Origin: Thermoplasmata archaeon | Lineage (GTDB): Archaea > Thermoplasmatota > DTKX01 > VGTL01 | DNA length: 32,637 bases | Direction of reading: 5' to 3' | Assembly (NCBI GenBank): GCA_038851035.1 | Contig: JAWCLH010000030.1 | Span: 1-32,637, forward strand | Shown here: positions 1 to 7,332 of the stretch, piece by piece | Layout of the letters: every line of letters starts with the position of its first letter | Position numbering within the stretch: position 1 is the first letter of the stretch | Made by a program: the position numbers and the translations under genes | Notes under the pieces: generated by a model | What the model saw: the letters and a program-made list of their open reading frames with translations, nothing else | Database searches by the model: none | Told to the model about the DNA's origin: nothing

Positions 1-107
1 AAGCGCGGGACCGGGCAAAGGTGCTGGTCGCCCTGGATACCGGGGAGTTCGTTCTGAAGCTGGAGACGGTTCTGGGCATACTCAAGCCCCTGAGAATACG
101 TACATAG
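1..107 (+). CDS. C-terminal fragment of an unidentified protein (5' end outside window)
   Basis: An open frame runs from the left window edge to a TAG at 105-107 and encodes about 34 residues, ending in GILKPLRIRT. The piece is hydrophobic and basic, with a predicted strand-helix pattern (VLVALDTGEFVLKLETVLG). It is too short to assign to a family. It is on the same strand as glgP, but about 250 nt and a probable promoter separate them, so an operon is not evident. The start lies outside the window. Confidence 0.5.
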   Translation, partial: ARDRAKVLVALDTGEFVLKLETVLGILKPLRIRT

Positions 108-354
108 CGGGTTCTCCCGCTCCGGCCAGAGCAGAGGCCCAGCGCAAGCACTGAGCGATTCTGGAAATTCTACGGCAGATTCTCATAAAATGCGATTGTA
201 GTGCTCTATTATAGGGCGGATGGAGTCTAAAGGCCGACTAACTGGGCTGTCGTTTCCATAGGAAATGGGGGTACCCGCGCGGGAACTCCAGGATCTTGGC
301 AATAACCTTTATCTTCATACAATCGCCTCTCCCCTGAAGCCCAGGTGTGTCGTC
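108..354 (+). promoter_or_regulatory. Upstream region of glgP with candidate TATA element
   Basis: This 247-nt stretch between the left-edge fragment and glgP has no convincing gene. A TATA-like stretch (ACCTTTATCTTC, about 305-316) lies 39-50 nt before the ATG at 355, and AGGTGTG at 342-348 could serve as a ribosome-binding site. A second AT-rich patch (CTCTATTATAGG, about 203-214) is farther upstream. Promoter assignment is by pattern only. Confidence 0.35.
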
Positions 355-2916
355 ATGAGGCCCGTCAGGACAGTCACCGTCGTCGCCGCCCTGCCGGAGA
401 GGCTGAAGCCGCTCCAGCCGCTCGCTTACAATCTCTGCTGGACCTGGAACCACGACGCCATGGACCTCTTCAAGAGGCTCGACCCGGAGCTCTGGGAGGC
501 GACCAACCACAATCCTGTAAAGATGCTCGGGAGCGTTCTCCAGCCCCGGCTCGACGCGGCCGCTAGGGACGAGGGCTTCATAGCCCAGCTCGAGGGAGTG
601 GTCAGGAGCGTCAACGAATACATGACCCAGGACACCTGGTACGACAGGACCTTTGGAAGGCCCTCCGGGCCCCTCGTGGCCTACTTCTCCGCGGAGTTCG
701 GGGTGACGGAGTCCCTCCCGCTCTACTCGGGCGGCCTCGGCGTCCTTGCGGGCGACCACTTGAAGTCCTGCGCCGAGATGGGAATCCCTCTTGTTGGTGT
801 GGGGCTTCTCTACCGCGTGGGTTACTTCAGGCAGTACCTGAGCGAGGACGGGATGCAGGGTGAGAGCTACACCCCAAACGACTTCTACGAGATGCCTCTC
901 ATGCTCCTATCGGACGCGGAGGACAAACCGGTCCAGGTCGAGGTCGAGCTGCCGGGCAGGAGGGTCAGGGCGAGGGTCTGGAGGGCTCAGATCGGGAGGG
1001 TTTCCCTGTTCCTGCTCGACAGCGATATTCCGGAAAACAGGGAGTCGGACAGGAGGATAACCGGCCAACTCTACGGCGGCGACATGGACATGAGAATTCA
1101 GCAGGAGATTCTTCTCGGCTTCGGCGGAGTCAGGCTCATGGAGGCGCTGGGCCTCAATCCGACGATATACCACATGAACGAGGGTCACTCGGCCTTCCTC
1201 GCGATCGAACGCGCTGCGTCGCTGATGAGGAAGCACGAGCTCAGCTTCTGGGAGGCACTCGAGCTCGCGCGAGCTGGCAACGTCTTCACCACCCACACCC
1301 CCGTCCCTGCCGGCATAGACGTGTTTCCGCCGGAAATGATGGAGAGATACTTCGGAGACTATGTACGGAGGCTGGGGGTGGACTGGGAGGAATTCCTCGG
1401 CCTGGGCCGCCAGAATCCACGAGACCAGCGGGAGGGCTTCTCAATGGCAGTCCTTGCCCTCAGAACAGCCTGGGCCACCAACGCCGTCTCGCGACTCCAT
1501 AGCAAGGTCTCAAGGAGGATGTGGCAGGGCCTCTGGCCTGGAGTGCCGCCGGACGAGATTCCCATCTCCCACATTACGAACGGCATCCACCACCGCTCGT
1601 GGATATCCAAGGACATGGCCGAGCTTCTTATCAGGTACCTCGGGCCAAAGTGGATAAAGGACCCCTCGGACCACACCGTTTGGCAGAACGTGTACAAGAT
1701 ACCAGACGAGGAACTCTGGGGCACCCATTCGAGGAGGCGTGAGAGGCTGGTTGCATTCGCGCGCAGGAGACTGAAGGCCCAGCTCATCGCACGCGGCGCC
1801 CCCCCATCCGAAATCGCCGCGGCCGAAGAGACTCTCGACCCTAGGATTTTGACCATAGGCTTCGCAAGGCGCTTCGCCACCTACAAACGCGCGACTCTCC
1901 TCTTCTACAATCCCGACAGGCTCGCATCAATTCTGAACAATGAGAAGAGACCGATCCAGATAATATTCGCGGGAAAGGCCCACCCTCTTGATGGCCCAGG
2001 AAAGGAGATGATAAGGCGCGTCGTCCAGTACTCCCGCAGGGAGCTGTTCCGCCAGAGGCTCGTCTTCCTTGAAGACTACGACCAGACGGTGGCAAGGTAC
2101 ATGGTCCAGGGCTGCGACGTGTGGCTGAACACCCCCAGACGCCCCCTCGAAGCGAGCGGCACGAGCGGCATGAAGGCCGCGGCCAACGGCGCTATTAACC
2201 TGAGCGTTCTGGACGGCTGGTGGGATGAGGCCTACACACCCTCGGTGGGCTGGGCCATAGGTAAGAGGGAGGAGGAGTTTCCTGACTCAAACCAGCAGGA
2301 CGCTGCTGATGCTGCCCATATCTACAGACTCCTCGAAGAGGAGATCGCGCCCCTCTTTTACGACGTGGGGCAGGACAGCGTGCCGAACCTCTGGGTAGCT
2401 AAAATGAAGGCCTCCATGGCCACGATATGCCCGTTCTTCAATACCAACAGAATGGTCAGGGACTACCTTGAAAGGATGTATCTGCCGGGGGCGAAGAGAT
2501 TCGCCGAGCTGTCGGCCAACAAGGCTGAGAGGGCGAGGGCACTCGCCCACTGGAAGTCGAGGCTGGCCGCTTCGTGGCATGAGGTTTTCGTGGACAGGGT
2601 GGAACTCGAGCCCCAGGGCGAGGTGACGGTGGGAACCCGAATGGATGTCAGGGCGAGAGTAGGCCTCGGGAGACTGGGGCCGGAGGACATCGTGGTGCAG
2701 GTGGTGCAGGGGAGGGTAAATCCCTCCGGAGAGTTTATGGAGACAAGGGTGGTGTCGATGGAGAGAGTGTCCTCGAACCCCGACGGAACATTGACCTATG
2801 CCGGCTCCTTCACTCCCTCTGAAGCGGGATTATACGGCGCGACGATAAGAATTCTTCCACAACACAAGGACCTACCAACCCCATTCCTGCCTGGATTCAT
2901 TATCTGGGCTAAATAG
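355..2916 (+). CDS. glgP: Alpha-glucan (glycogen/maltodextrin) phosphorylase
   Basis: This is an 853-residue GT35 phosphorylase, which releases glucose-1-phosphate from alpha-1,4-glucan using PLP as phosphate donor. The N-terminus (LPERLKPLQPLAYNLCWTWN) is the DUF3417-type start of the bacterial/archaeal alpha-glucan phosphorylase branch. The PLP site is clear: EASGTSGMKAAANGA, with the Schiff-base lysine at codon 2173-2175 (Lys607). GFARRFATYKRA and the C-terminal beta-rich domain ending LPGFIIWAK also fit, and length is normal for the branch. The frame is open back to 265, but the ATG at 355 fits the family N-terminus, has AGGTGTG upstream, and follows a TATA-like element. The role is storage-polysaccharide breakdown in the cytoplasm. 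No other glycogen gene is in the window, and a degenerate insertion sequence starts right after the stop codon. Confidence 0.95.
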   Translation: MRPVRTVTVVAALPERLKPLQPLAYNLCWTWNHDAMDLFKRLDPELWEATNHNPVKMLGSVLQPRLDAAARDEGFIAQLEGVVRSVNEYMTQDTWYDRTFGRPSGPLVAYFSAEFGVTESLPLYSGGLGVLAGDHLKSCAEMGIPLVGVGLLYRVGYFRQYLSEDGMQGESYTPNDFYEMPLMLLSDAEDKPVQVEVELPGRRVRARVWRAQIGRVSLFLLDSDIPENRESDRRITGQLYGGDMDMRIQQEILLGFGGVRLMEALGLNPTIYHMNEGHSAFLAIERAASLMRKHELSFWEALELARAGNVFTTHTPVPAGIDVFPPEMMERYFGDYVRRLGVDWEEFLGLGRQNPRDQREGFSMAVLALRTAWATNAVSRLHSKVSRRMWQGLWPGVPPDEIPISHITNGIHHRSWISKDMAELLIRYLGPKWIKDPSDHTVWQNVYKIPDEELWGTHSRRRERLVAFARRRLKAQLIARGAPPSEIAAAEETLDPRILTIGFARRFATYKRATLLFYNPDRLASILNNEKRPIQIIFAGKAHPLDGPGKEMIRRVVQYSRRELFRQRLVFLEDYDQTVARYMVQGCDVWLNTPRRPLEASGTSGMKAAANGAINLSVLDGWWDEAYTPSVGWAIGKREEEFPDSNQQDAADAAHIYRLLEEEIAPLFYDVGQDSVPNLWVAKMKASMATICPFFNTNRMVRDYLERMYLPGAKRFAELSANKAERARALAHWKSRLAASWHEVFVDRVELEPQGEVTVGTRMDVRARVGLGRLGPEDIVVQVVQGRVNPSGEFMETRVVSMERVSSNPDGTLTYAGSFTPSEAGLYGATIRILPQHKDLPTPFLPGFIIWAK

Positions 2917-3870
2917 TGTAAAGTCCTGAATTAAGTTCCTCTCGCTGATTTGAGTTCATGTCCCGGACCCCCTCTCTACCATGAATCCCTCTTCCAATAG
3001 ATAGGCAGGGGCATATCTGGCAACCATCTTGATGTTCTCCCTGATGAACGCCCTTCTCTTTGCAGGCCACGTAGTGCTCATTGCGCCTGAGACTCCAGTG
3101 AGGCCCTCTGTAGTTATAGTAGTTTAATGCCCTTTCAAACCCCCCGAAGTGCCGGGTGAACTTCATAATAGTTCCCGCCGCCTTCTCCACTTTCCCGTTC
3201 GATTGAGGATGTGAACTGTGTTCCATGGTCGCTTCATGAGCTGCCTAGGCTTGCCATAAGCCGCCACAGCACTTTTAAGGGCTCTTGGACCATTTTGAGG
3301 AATGGCATTTTTTATGAGCCGGCGCCCCCAATAAGCCTTGAAGCCTCGTCCTTTTTAAGAATTACATCTGCACTTCCAATCTCTATCCCGTCAGTGTGGC
3401 AGAAAGAGGTGCTGTGCCTCCTTCCACAATGGACCCAATTCCGGCGTCTCTGCTTTCTGGATTCATCCTGCACCAGCTCGTTCTCTTTGAAGCTCTTTTA
3501 AATGTGATTGTGCAGAATTTAGAGCCCCTCCTCACTCTAAATAGCCTTCTCTATGGTAAACGCTCTGGATGCTGAATGCCTGGCTCTTGCCCTCGTTACA
3601 TATTCCCTCTCTTCATCACTGATTAACTTAGGGGATGCCCCGGGCTTTTTAGGATATGGATATTCGCCCCTCTCCCTATACCGGCGGTAGAGCTCCCATA
3701 CCCAACGTTCCGATATCTTCTGTATCCTTGCAAGTTGATATGCAGAGGCCTTACCCTTTTCCATCTCCCTGATGAGCCATCTAAGCTTTCTCTTCGTAAA
3801 CTTCCACATATATTGACATGGTTTTATAGCTTTTATATTTACCAAGAGGAAGTTATTTCGGAATTCGAAA
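2917..3870 (-). mobile_element. Degenerate IS481-like insertion sequence
   Basis: The element is defined by a broken IS481-type transposase and imperfect terminal inverted repeats. The left end (2917-2944) begins TGTAAAGTCC immediately after the glgP TAG. Its inner part, about 2925-2944, matches the reverse complement of about 3843-3862 at roughly 15 of 20 positions (shared core CTTCCTCT/GTTCCTCT). A TGT-starting outer right end may extend to about 3879. No clean target-site duplication is visible, which fits an old insertion. The ends are approximate because both are decayed. Confidence 0.6.
2956..3809 (-). pseudogene. IS481-family transposase remnant (multiple frameshifts and an internal deletion)
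   Basis: Pieces of one IS481/rve transposase lie in order but in different frames. The N-terminal helix-turn-helix starts at ATG 3809 (MWKFTKRKLRWLIREMEKGK) and runs to a stop at 3537. A middle stretch reads WVHCGRRHSTSFCHTDG, containing the first catalytic Asp region (HTD). PRALKSAVAAYGKPRQLM follows, then a frame change into DHGTQFTS, the second Asp motif. HPQSNGKVEKAAGTIMKF with YYNYRGPHWSL is the Glu-motif region. Another frame change gives the tail PAKRRAFIRENIKMVARYAP, ending near 2956. The roughly 30 residues normally between DHGTQF and HPQSNGK are missing. At least three frame disruptions plus this deletion make it non-functional. Confidence 0.8.
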
Positions 3871-3898
3871 ATTAAAACATAAAAATAGCAAAATCTTT

Positions 3899-3958
3899 AT
3901 AGAAATACATTTCAAATGAAAAATATAAATAGAAATGCATTTAAATGGAAAAATATTT
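3899..3958 (+). repeat. Two tandem 30-bp direct repeats with palindromic cores (operator or centromere-like)
   Basis: Copy 1 is 3899-3928 and copy 2 is 3929-3958. They match at about 24 of 30 positions. Each carries a small palindrome: CATTTCAAATG at 3908-3918 and the perfect CATTTAAATG at 3938-3947. Both begin ATAGAAAT and share a GAAAAATAT block. They lie directly upstream of a TATA box and of a gene for an RHH DNA-binding protein, a common arrangement for autoregulatory or centromere sites. That the neighbouring RHH protein binds here is inference. Confidence 0.55.
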
Positions 3959-3966
3959 ATATAAAA
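3953..3966 (+). promoter_or_regulatory. Predicted TATA box for the RHH/FtsZ-like operon
   Basis: The AT stretch ATATTTATATAAAA is a strong archaeal TATA-box match. Transcription would start near 3982-3990, about 75-80 nt before the chosen RHH start at 4064. It directly follows the second 30-bp repeat, so a protein bound there could block or recruit TBP/TFB. This is a pattern-based call. Confidence 0.45.
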
Positions 3967-4063
3967 ATAATAAGGAAGGCTCTCGCAATGCAAAACGAAT
4001 ACAAAAATGAAAGAGCCAAAACCTATTTGTATTACGGAGACTATCCCGGAGGCAGGTCGGAAT

Positions 4064-4498
4064 ATGAGCATGACAATGTCCTCGTTGAGAATTCCAGATG
4101 AGCTTGCATCCTTCTATGAAAGACTGGCTGCGGCCTACCCAGAGAAGTTTGAGACAAAGGCCGATGCAATGCGTGCTGCACTGGAGTTTTATAGAGACTT
4201 TCACATGCTCGACCCTATGGTTGAGAGACATATTGTCGCGGGTTTTGAGCCGCCTGACCCAGCGATTAAAAGGATGATTCTGGATGTTCCCAAGGATGAC
4301 TATAATATGCTTAGATCCATCCAGAATATGGGGCGCGGCGCCAGTGTCCCCGAAATAATCCGGAGCTTCCTCCGTAGGTTCATAAGGAGCGAGGTAAAGG
4401 CCGTCCAGAGGGATAAGGAAGAACTCAGGCGCGCCCTTGAGGCGGTTAGGGCGCATGATAACGAGCTTAGGATGAGAGACAGTCATCTGACAAGATAA
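4064..4498 (+). CDS. Tandem ribbon-helix-helix DNA-binding protein with C-terminal coiled coil
   Basis: This 144-residue protein reads as two RHH units. RHH1 (about 3-47) has strand MTMSSLRIP and then two helices (DELASFYERLAAAYP and TKADAMRAALEFYRDF). RHH2 (about 69-108) has strand KRMILDVPKD and helices DDYNMLRSIQNMG and SVPEIIRSFLRRFIRSE. Residues 109-138 are a charged, heptad-rich helix likely to form a coiled coil. The frame is open back to an ATG at 4007, but ATG 4064 has GGAGG at 4049-4053 ten bases upstream and puts the first strand at the N-terminus, as in CopG/Arc-type proteins. Two palindromic 30-bp repeats lie upstream, and an FtsZ-like gene follows after 80 nt on the same strand. 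The likely role is autorepressor or centromere-type binder; the target is not proven. Confidence 0.7.
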   Translation: MSMTMSSLRIPDELASFYERLAAAYPEKFETKADAMRAALEFYRDFHMLDPMVERHIVAGFEPPDPAIKRMILDVPKDDYNMLRSIQNMGRGASVPEIIRSFLRRFIRSEVKAVQRDKEELRRALEAVRAHDNELRMRDSHLTR

Positions 4499-4522
4499 CC
4501 CGCGCTGCGGTTCGTGCTCATG

Positions 4523-4543
4523 ACCGGGGCGGGAGCCCCCGGT
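4523..4543 (+). other. GC-rich hairpin between the RHH and FtsZ-like genes
   Basis: ACCGGGG (4523-4529) is the exact complement of CCCCGGT (4537-4543), with a 7-nt loop between. The stem ends 35 nt before the FtsZ-like ATG. It could stop or attenuate read-through, or set an RNA processing point between the two genes. No U-tract follows, so it is not a classic terminator. Confidence 0.4.
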
Positions 4544-4578
4544 TAACAAAATTACCCTGGTGCGAGGGGTGGTGAGGG

Positions 4579-5613
4579 ATGACCGAGAGAGTGCAAATTG
4601 GTGAGCCCGGGCTATATCCCGGTTCGGAGAGCGGTGAGCCTGCAGTTGTTGTGGTCGGCGTCGGGGGTGCGGGCTGCAACTTTGTGAACAGAGTATCCTG
4701 CACAGGAATTCCCGGTGTGGTGACAATGGCCGTGAACACCGATAGAATTCACATCGAGCTCGTGGACGCTGATAAAAAGCTCCTCATCGGGAAGTCCCGT
4801 GTTCACGGCACCGGTATAGATGGGGATCCGGTCCTGGGAAAGATATGTATGGAAGAGGCCGCAGAAGAATTCCTAGAGCTTCTCGGCTCACCGGACGTGG
4901 TCTTCATTGTGGCCGGCATGGGGGGCGGGACTGGAACGGGAGCAGCGCCAGTCGCCGCCAGACTGGCGGGGGGCATGGGCGCTGTGGTGCTGGGAGTCGC
5001 CTATATGCCCTTTTCCATCGAGAGTTGGCGGGTCGAGAGGGCGAGGGAGGGTCTGGAGGAGTTCCGGCGCTCCTCTCAGGCGGTCATGGTTATGGAGAAC
5101 GACAGATTGCTCTCGATGGCGCCCACGCTCCCGGTGAACCTTGCCTTCGACGCTTTTGACCAGCCCCTCATCCACAGAATAGCGGCGATGGTCGAGAGGA
5201 TGAGAATCTCGAAGAGCATAATCGAACTCGAGAGGGTGGCCGAGGCGCTGCCGCTGGAGGGCCTCGCGATGGTCCGCTGTGATGGAGACGCCGGCGAGGC
5301 TAGGGTCGTGTGCGAGGCGGTGGACCACCCCCTTCTCGAGATCGACTGTATCGGAGCTCCATGGGTAAAGCCGACAGATAGCGGAGCTCGGTCGGTTTTG
5401 GGTGGAGTCAGCCCAATGCCACCTTCAAATGTGCTCGTCAGCACAAGGCCTGTCCAGGATGGGAGTGGGAAGAGAATTCTCCCACTCGTGTCCGGGATGA
5501 GGACCTATCCGACGCTTCAATCACACACGCATGCGCGCCCGCCCTCACAATCCCAGCCACAGAAATCTACTCGCCAGACCCTGCTGATTCCTCCAACCGG
5601 GGGCGAACCATGA
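4579..5613 (+). CDS. Divergent FtsZ/tubulin-family protein, probably poor in GTP hydrolysis
   Basis: This 344-residue protein has an FtsZ-type GTP-binding half: VVGVGGAGCNFVNR (25-38), AVNTD (51-55), DKKLLIGKS (65-73), and the tubulin signature GMGGGTGTG (113-121). ENDRLLSMAPTLPVNLAFDAFD (173-194) matches the FtsZ nucleotide-site and helix H7 approach. Where FtsZ carries the T7 loop (NLDFAD-like, supplying catalytic Asp to the neighbouring subunit), this protein reads SKSIIELERVAEA (211-223), with no NxDxxD. The C-terminal domain is short (GDAGEARVVCEAVDHPLLEID, then a strand before LVSGMRTY), followed by a polar Pro/Ser/Gln tail. It may still polymerise or act as a nucleotide switch. It starts at ATG 4579 after GGTGGTGAGG. 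It overlaps the next gene by ATGA, which implies translational coupling. It is not a normal division FtsZ; a partition or cytoskeletal paralogue is possible. Confidence 0.8.
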   Translation: MTERVQIGEPGLYPGSESGEPAVVVVGVGGAGCNFVNRVSCTGIPGVVTMAVNTDRIHIELVDADKKLLIGKSRVHGTGIDGDPVLGKICMEEAAEEFLELLGSPDVVFIVAGMGGGTGTGAAPVAARLAGGMGAVVLGVAYMPFSIESWRVERAREGLEEFRRSSQAVMVMENDRLLSMAPTLPVNLAFDAFDQPLIHRIAAMVERMRISKSIIELERVAEALPLEGLAMVRCDGDAGEARVVCEAVDHPLLEIDCIGAPWVKPTDSGARSVLGGVSPMPPSNVLVSTRPVQDGSGKRILPLVSGMRTYPTLQSHTHARPPSQSQPQKSTRQTLLIPPTGGEP

Positions 5614-6353
5614 CTGAGGCTGGTGGCCACCCGAACAGGAAGGGAAGCTTCTCAATGAGCCTCAGGAAAATCATAGAGGAGGTGGAGGCGAGGTCCGGCA
5701 GGAAGTTCATCGGGCCGGAGCTATACTTGGGGTCCGGGGGGCCATCCAGCACCGGAAGGCCCAGTGTTTTCCACAGCCACCACACGCCCCGCCATCCGAG
5801 AAGCACGAGGCAAATGAGTTTGGACTGGCTCGGGACGCCCTCACGCGCTGAGGCTGCTCAGAGAGCCTGCGGGGATGATATGGACGGAAGCCTCTATGGG
5901 CTCCCCCTCCTCCACCACTCCGGCTGTGAGAATGGCGGTAGGCCGAGCGGAATCGGAGTTGTCGGGAGGGACAAGGATGGGGTCGTGACATCTCCGTTGA
6001 CTGTGCCTCCCGGGGTTATAGGTGCAACGGTCACTGGAGGAATGGAAGGGGACGAAGCACATGCCAAGCCCCGGCCACGCATCCCAAGGAATTCATCGGA
6101 CTCGGAGGGACCTAGGATAGGTGGTGCAGAGACACCCCGGCCGCGGTCCGGCTCATGCGAGCCGACATCTGGTTTATCTCCATCGTCCCAGCGCCTCGGC
6201 GCAGCGCTGATTCATATGCTCCCGGACCTTCCGCAGATGAACGACGAAGCCTTTCTTCTCCTGTACCTCAGCGCCTCTCTTGAATTCGAGAGGAGATTCG
6301 GGGCTCAGGAGTGGTGCGAGAGAGTGCTGGCGATGGCGGCGCGGGGCCGTTGA
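5610..6353 (+). CDS. Unknown low-complexity protein coupled to the FtsZ-like gene
   Basis: This 247-residue protein is not recognised. Its ATG overlaps the FtsZ-like stop (ATGA, 5610-5613), so the two are probably made together. There are two short ordered ends. The N-terminal helix SLRKIIEEVEARSGRKFIGP lies at about 17-36, and the helical C-terminus (about 190-247) includes NDEAFLLLYLSASLEFERRF and ends near VLAMAARGR. The middle, about 40-188, is rich in Gly, Pro, Ser, Arg and His and looks disordered. No signal peptide or membrane segment is visible. The layout of short helical ends joined by a flexible linker suits an adaptor that tethers the FtsZ-like protein to a partner such as DNA, membrane or the RHH protein; that is inference. 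It ends convergently with trmJ 42 nt away. Confidence 0.65.
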   Translation: MTEAGGHPNRKGSFSMSLRKIIEEVEARSGRKFIGPELYLGSGGPSSTGRPSVFHSHHTPRHPRSTRQMSLDWLGTPSRAEAAQRACGDDMDGSLYGLPLLHHSGCENGGRPSGIGVVGRDKDGVVTSPLTVPPGVIGATVTGGMEGDEAHAKPRPRIPRNSSDSEGPRIGGAETPRPRSGSCEPTSGLSPSSQRLGAALIHMLPDLPQMNDEAFLLLYLSASLEFERRFGAQEWCERVLAMAARGR

Positions 6354-6395
6354 ATTTCTCCCTCCAACCCCCTGTATCTCCCCGGCCCCGCGCCA

Positions 6396-7130
6396 TTAAC
6401 ATCCCTCCGTAGAGCGTCCAGAGTCCTCCCGGGCCCGGGCCGCTTTAAGTGCCCTGGACACCACACCCATTAGCGTGTAGAACTCTTTCTCGGAGAGCAT
6501 CGCTCGGCCCAGAATTCTCCGGAGCATCACCTCGGTTGTGGCTCGCTTGTGGGGAGGGTAATTCACGGCGGTGAGCAGCTCCCCAAGCATCCTCAGAGCG
6601 TTTTCCTTCTCAAAACCGGAAGCCCTTCTCGGTCTGTGGGGCCTTGCAATCGGAAGGAAGAGTTCGTATAGCAGAATCGCGACGGCGTGGGAGAGATTCA
6701 GAATCGGATAGTCGGGATGGGCCGGAATGCTCACGAGGACGTCGCAGCGCGCGAGTTCTTTGTTGTACAGACCGAAGTTCTCCCTCCCGAAAAGGAGGGC
6801 GACCCTGCCCCGAATCTGCCGGACGCGGGAGGCGAGGTCGCGGGGCGTGAGGGAGATTCTGAGGTGGCCGCGGTCGGTGTGGCTCGGGACCCCCGTTGTG
6901 CCGACGATTAAATCGACATCGCGAAGTGCGTCCTCTAGGCTCCCGAAGAAGCGGGCGGAGGCGAGGACGTCCCGGCCGTGCATAGCCCTCTTCCAAGCCT
7001 GGGGCTTCAGCTCCGGTCCTCCGACGATTCTTAGGTCGCTGACGCCGAAGTTCTTCATCACTCGGGCGACGAGACCGATGTTGCCGGAGAATCTGGGCTC
7101 CACTAGAACAACGGAAAAGCTGCTTTTCAT
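6396..7130 (-). CDS. trmJ: tRNA 2'-O-methyltransferase, TrmJ/SPOUT family
   Basis: This 244-residue SpoU-class methyltransferase has all three motifs: SGNIGLVARVMKNFG (15-29), LLFGRENFGL (112-121) with Arg116 and Glu117, and PILNLSHAVAILLYEL (142-157), which forms the trefoil-knot SAM site. About 75 further C-terminal residues are helical, as in TrmJ. Archaeal TrmJ uses SAM to methylate the ribose at C32 of tRNAs; the exact target here is by family. The frame extends to 7235, but the ATG at 7130 has GGGAGACGGG directly upstream and places the first strand (FSVVLVEP) at the N-terminus. It lies downstream of an LSm-like gene on the same strand, and truA is on the other side, so this is a small RNA-modification neighbourhood. 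Confidence 0.9.
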   Translation of the reverse strand: MKSSFSVVLVEPRFSGNIGLVARVMKNFGVSDLRIVGGPELKPQAWKRAMHGRDVLASARFFGSLEDALRDVDLIVGTTGVPSHTDRGHLRISLTPRDLASRVRQIRGRVALLFGRENFGLYNKELARCDVLVSIPAHPDYPILNLSHAVAILLYELFLPIARPHRPRRASGFEKENALRMLGELLTAVNYPPHKRATTEVMLRRILGRAMLSEKEFYTLMGVVSRALKAARAREDSGRSTEGC

Positions 7131-7332
7131 CCCGTCTCCCTTGACAGTGCTGAATCGCCCTCTTGCAACAGCGTCGACGCGGTCGGCTCTGGCCGGCTCA
7201 CCCGCTTCTCCAGCCAGAGACGCTGGTGGTGGCAAAGCCCCCGCCGCTACCTCCGCCCCCCCTTTAGGCTGATGCCTTTGGACTCGAGTGGCTCCGGTTC
7301 TCTTAGGCAGGTGCTCACCCCGGCTTGGAAGT

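Noticed and set aside
265-354. N-terminal extension of glgP from ATG 265
   Set aside because: The added 30 residues do not match the phosphorylase family start, and the stretch contains the likely TATA element and ribosome site for ATG 355.
238-759. A 173-codon minus-strand frame over the start of glgP
   Set aside because: It overlaps the conserved glgP N-terminal domain, and its product is low-complexity and Val/Glu/Pro-rich with no recognisable motif.
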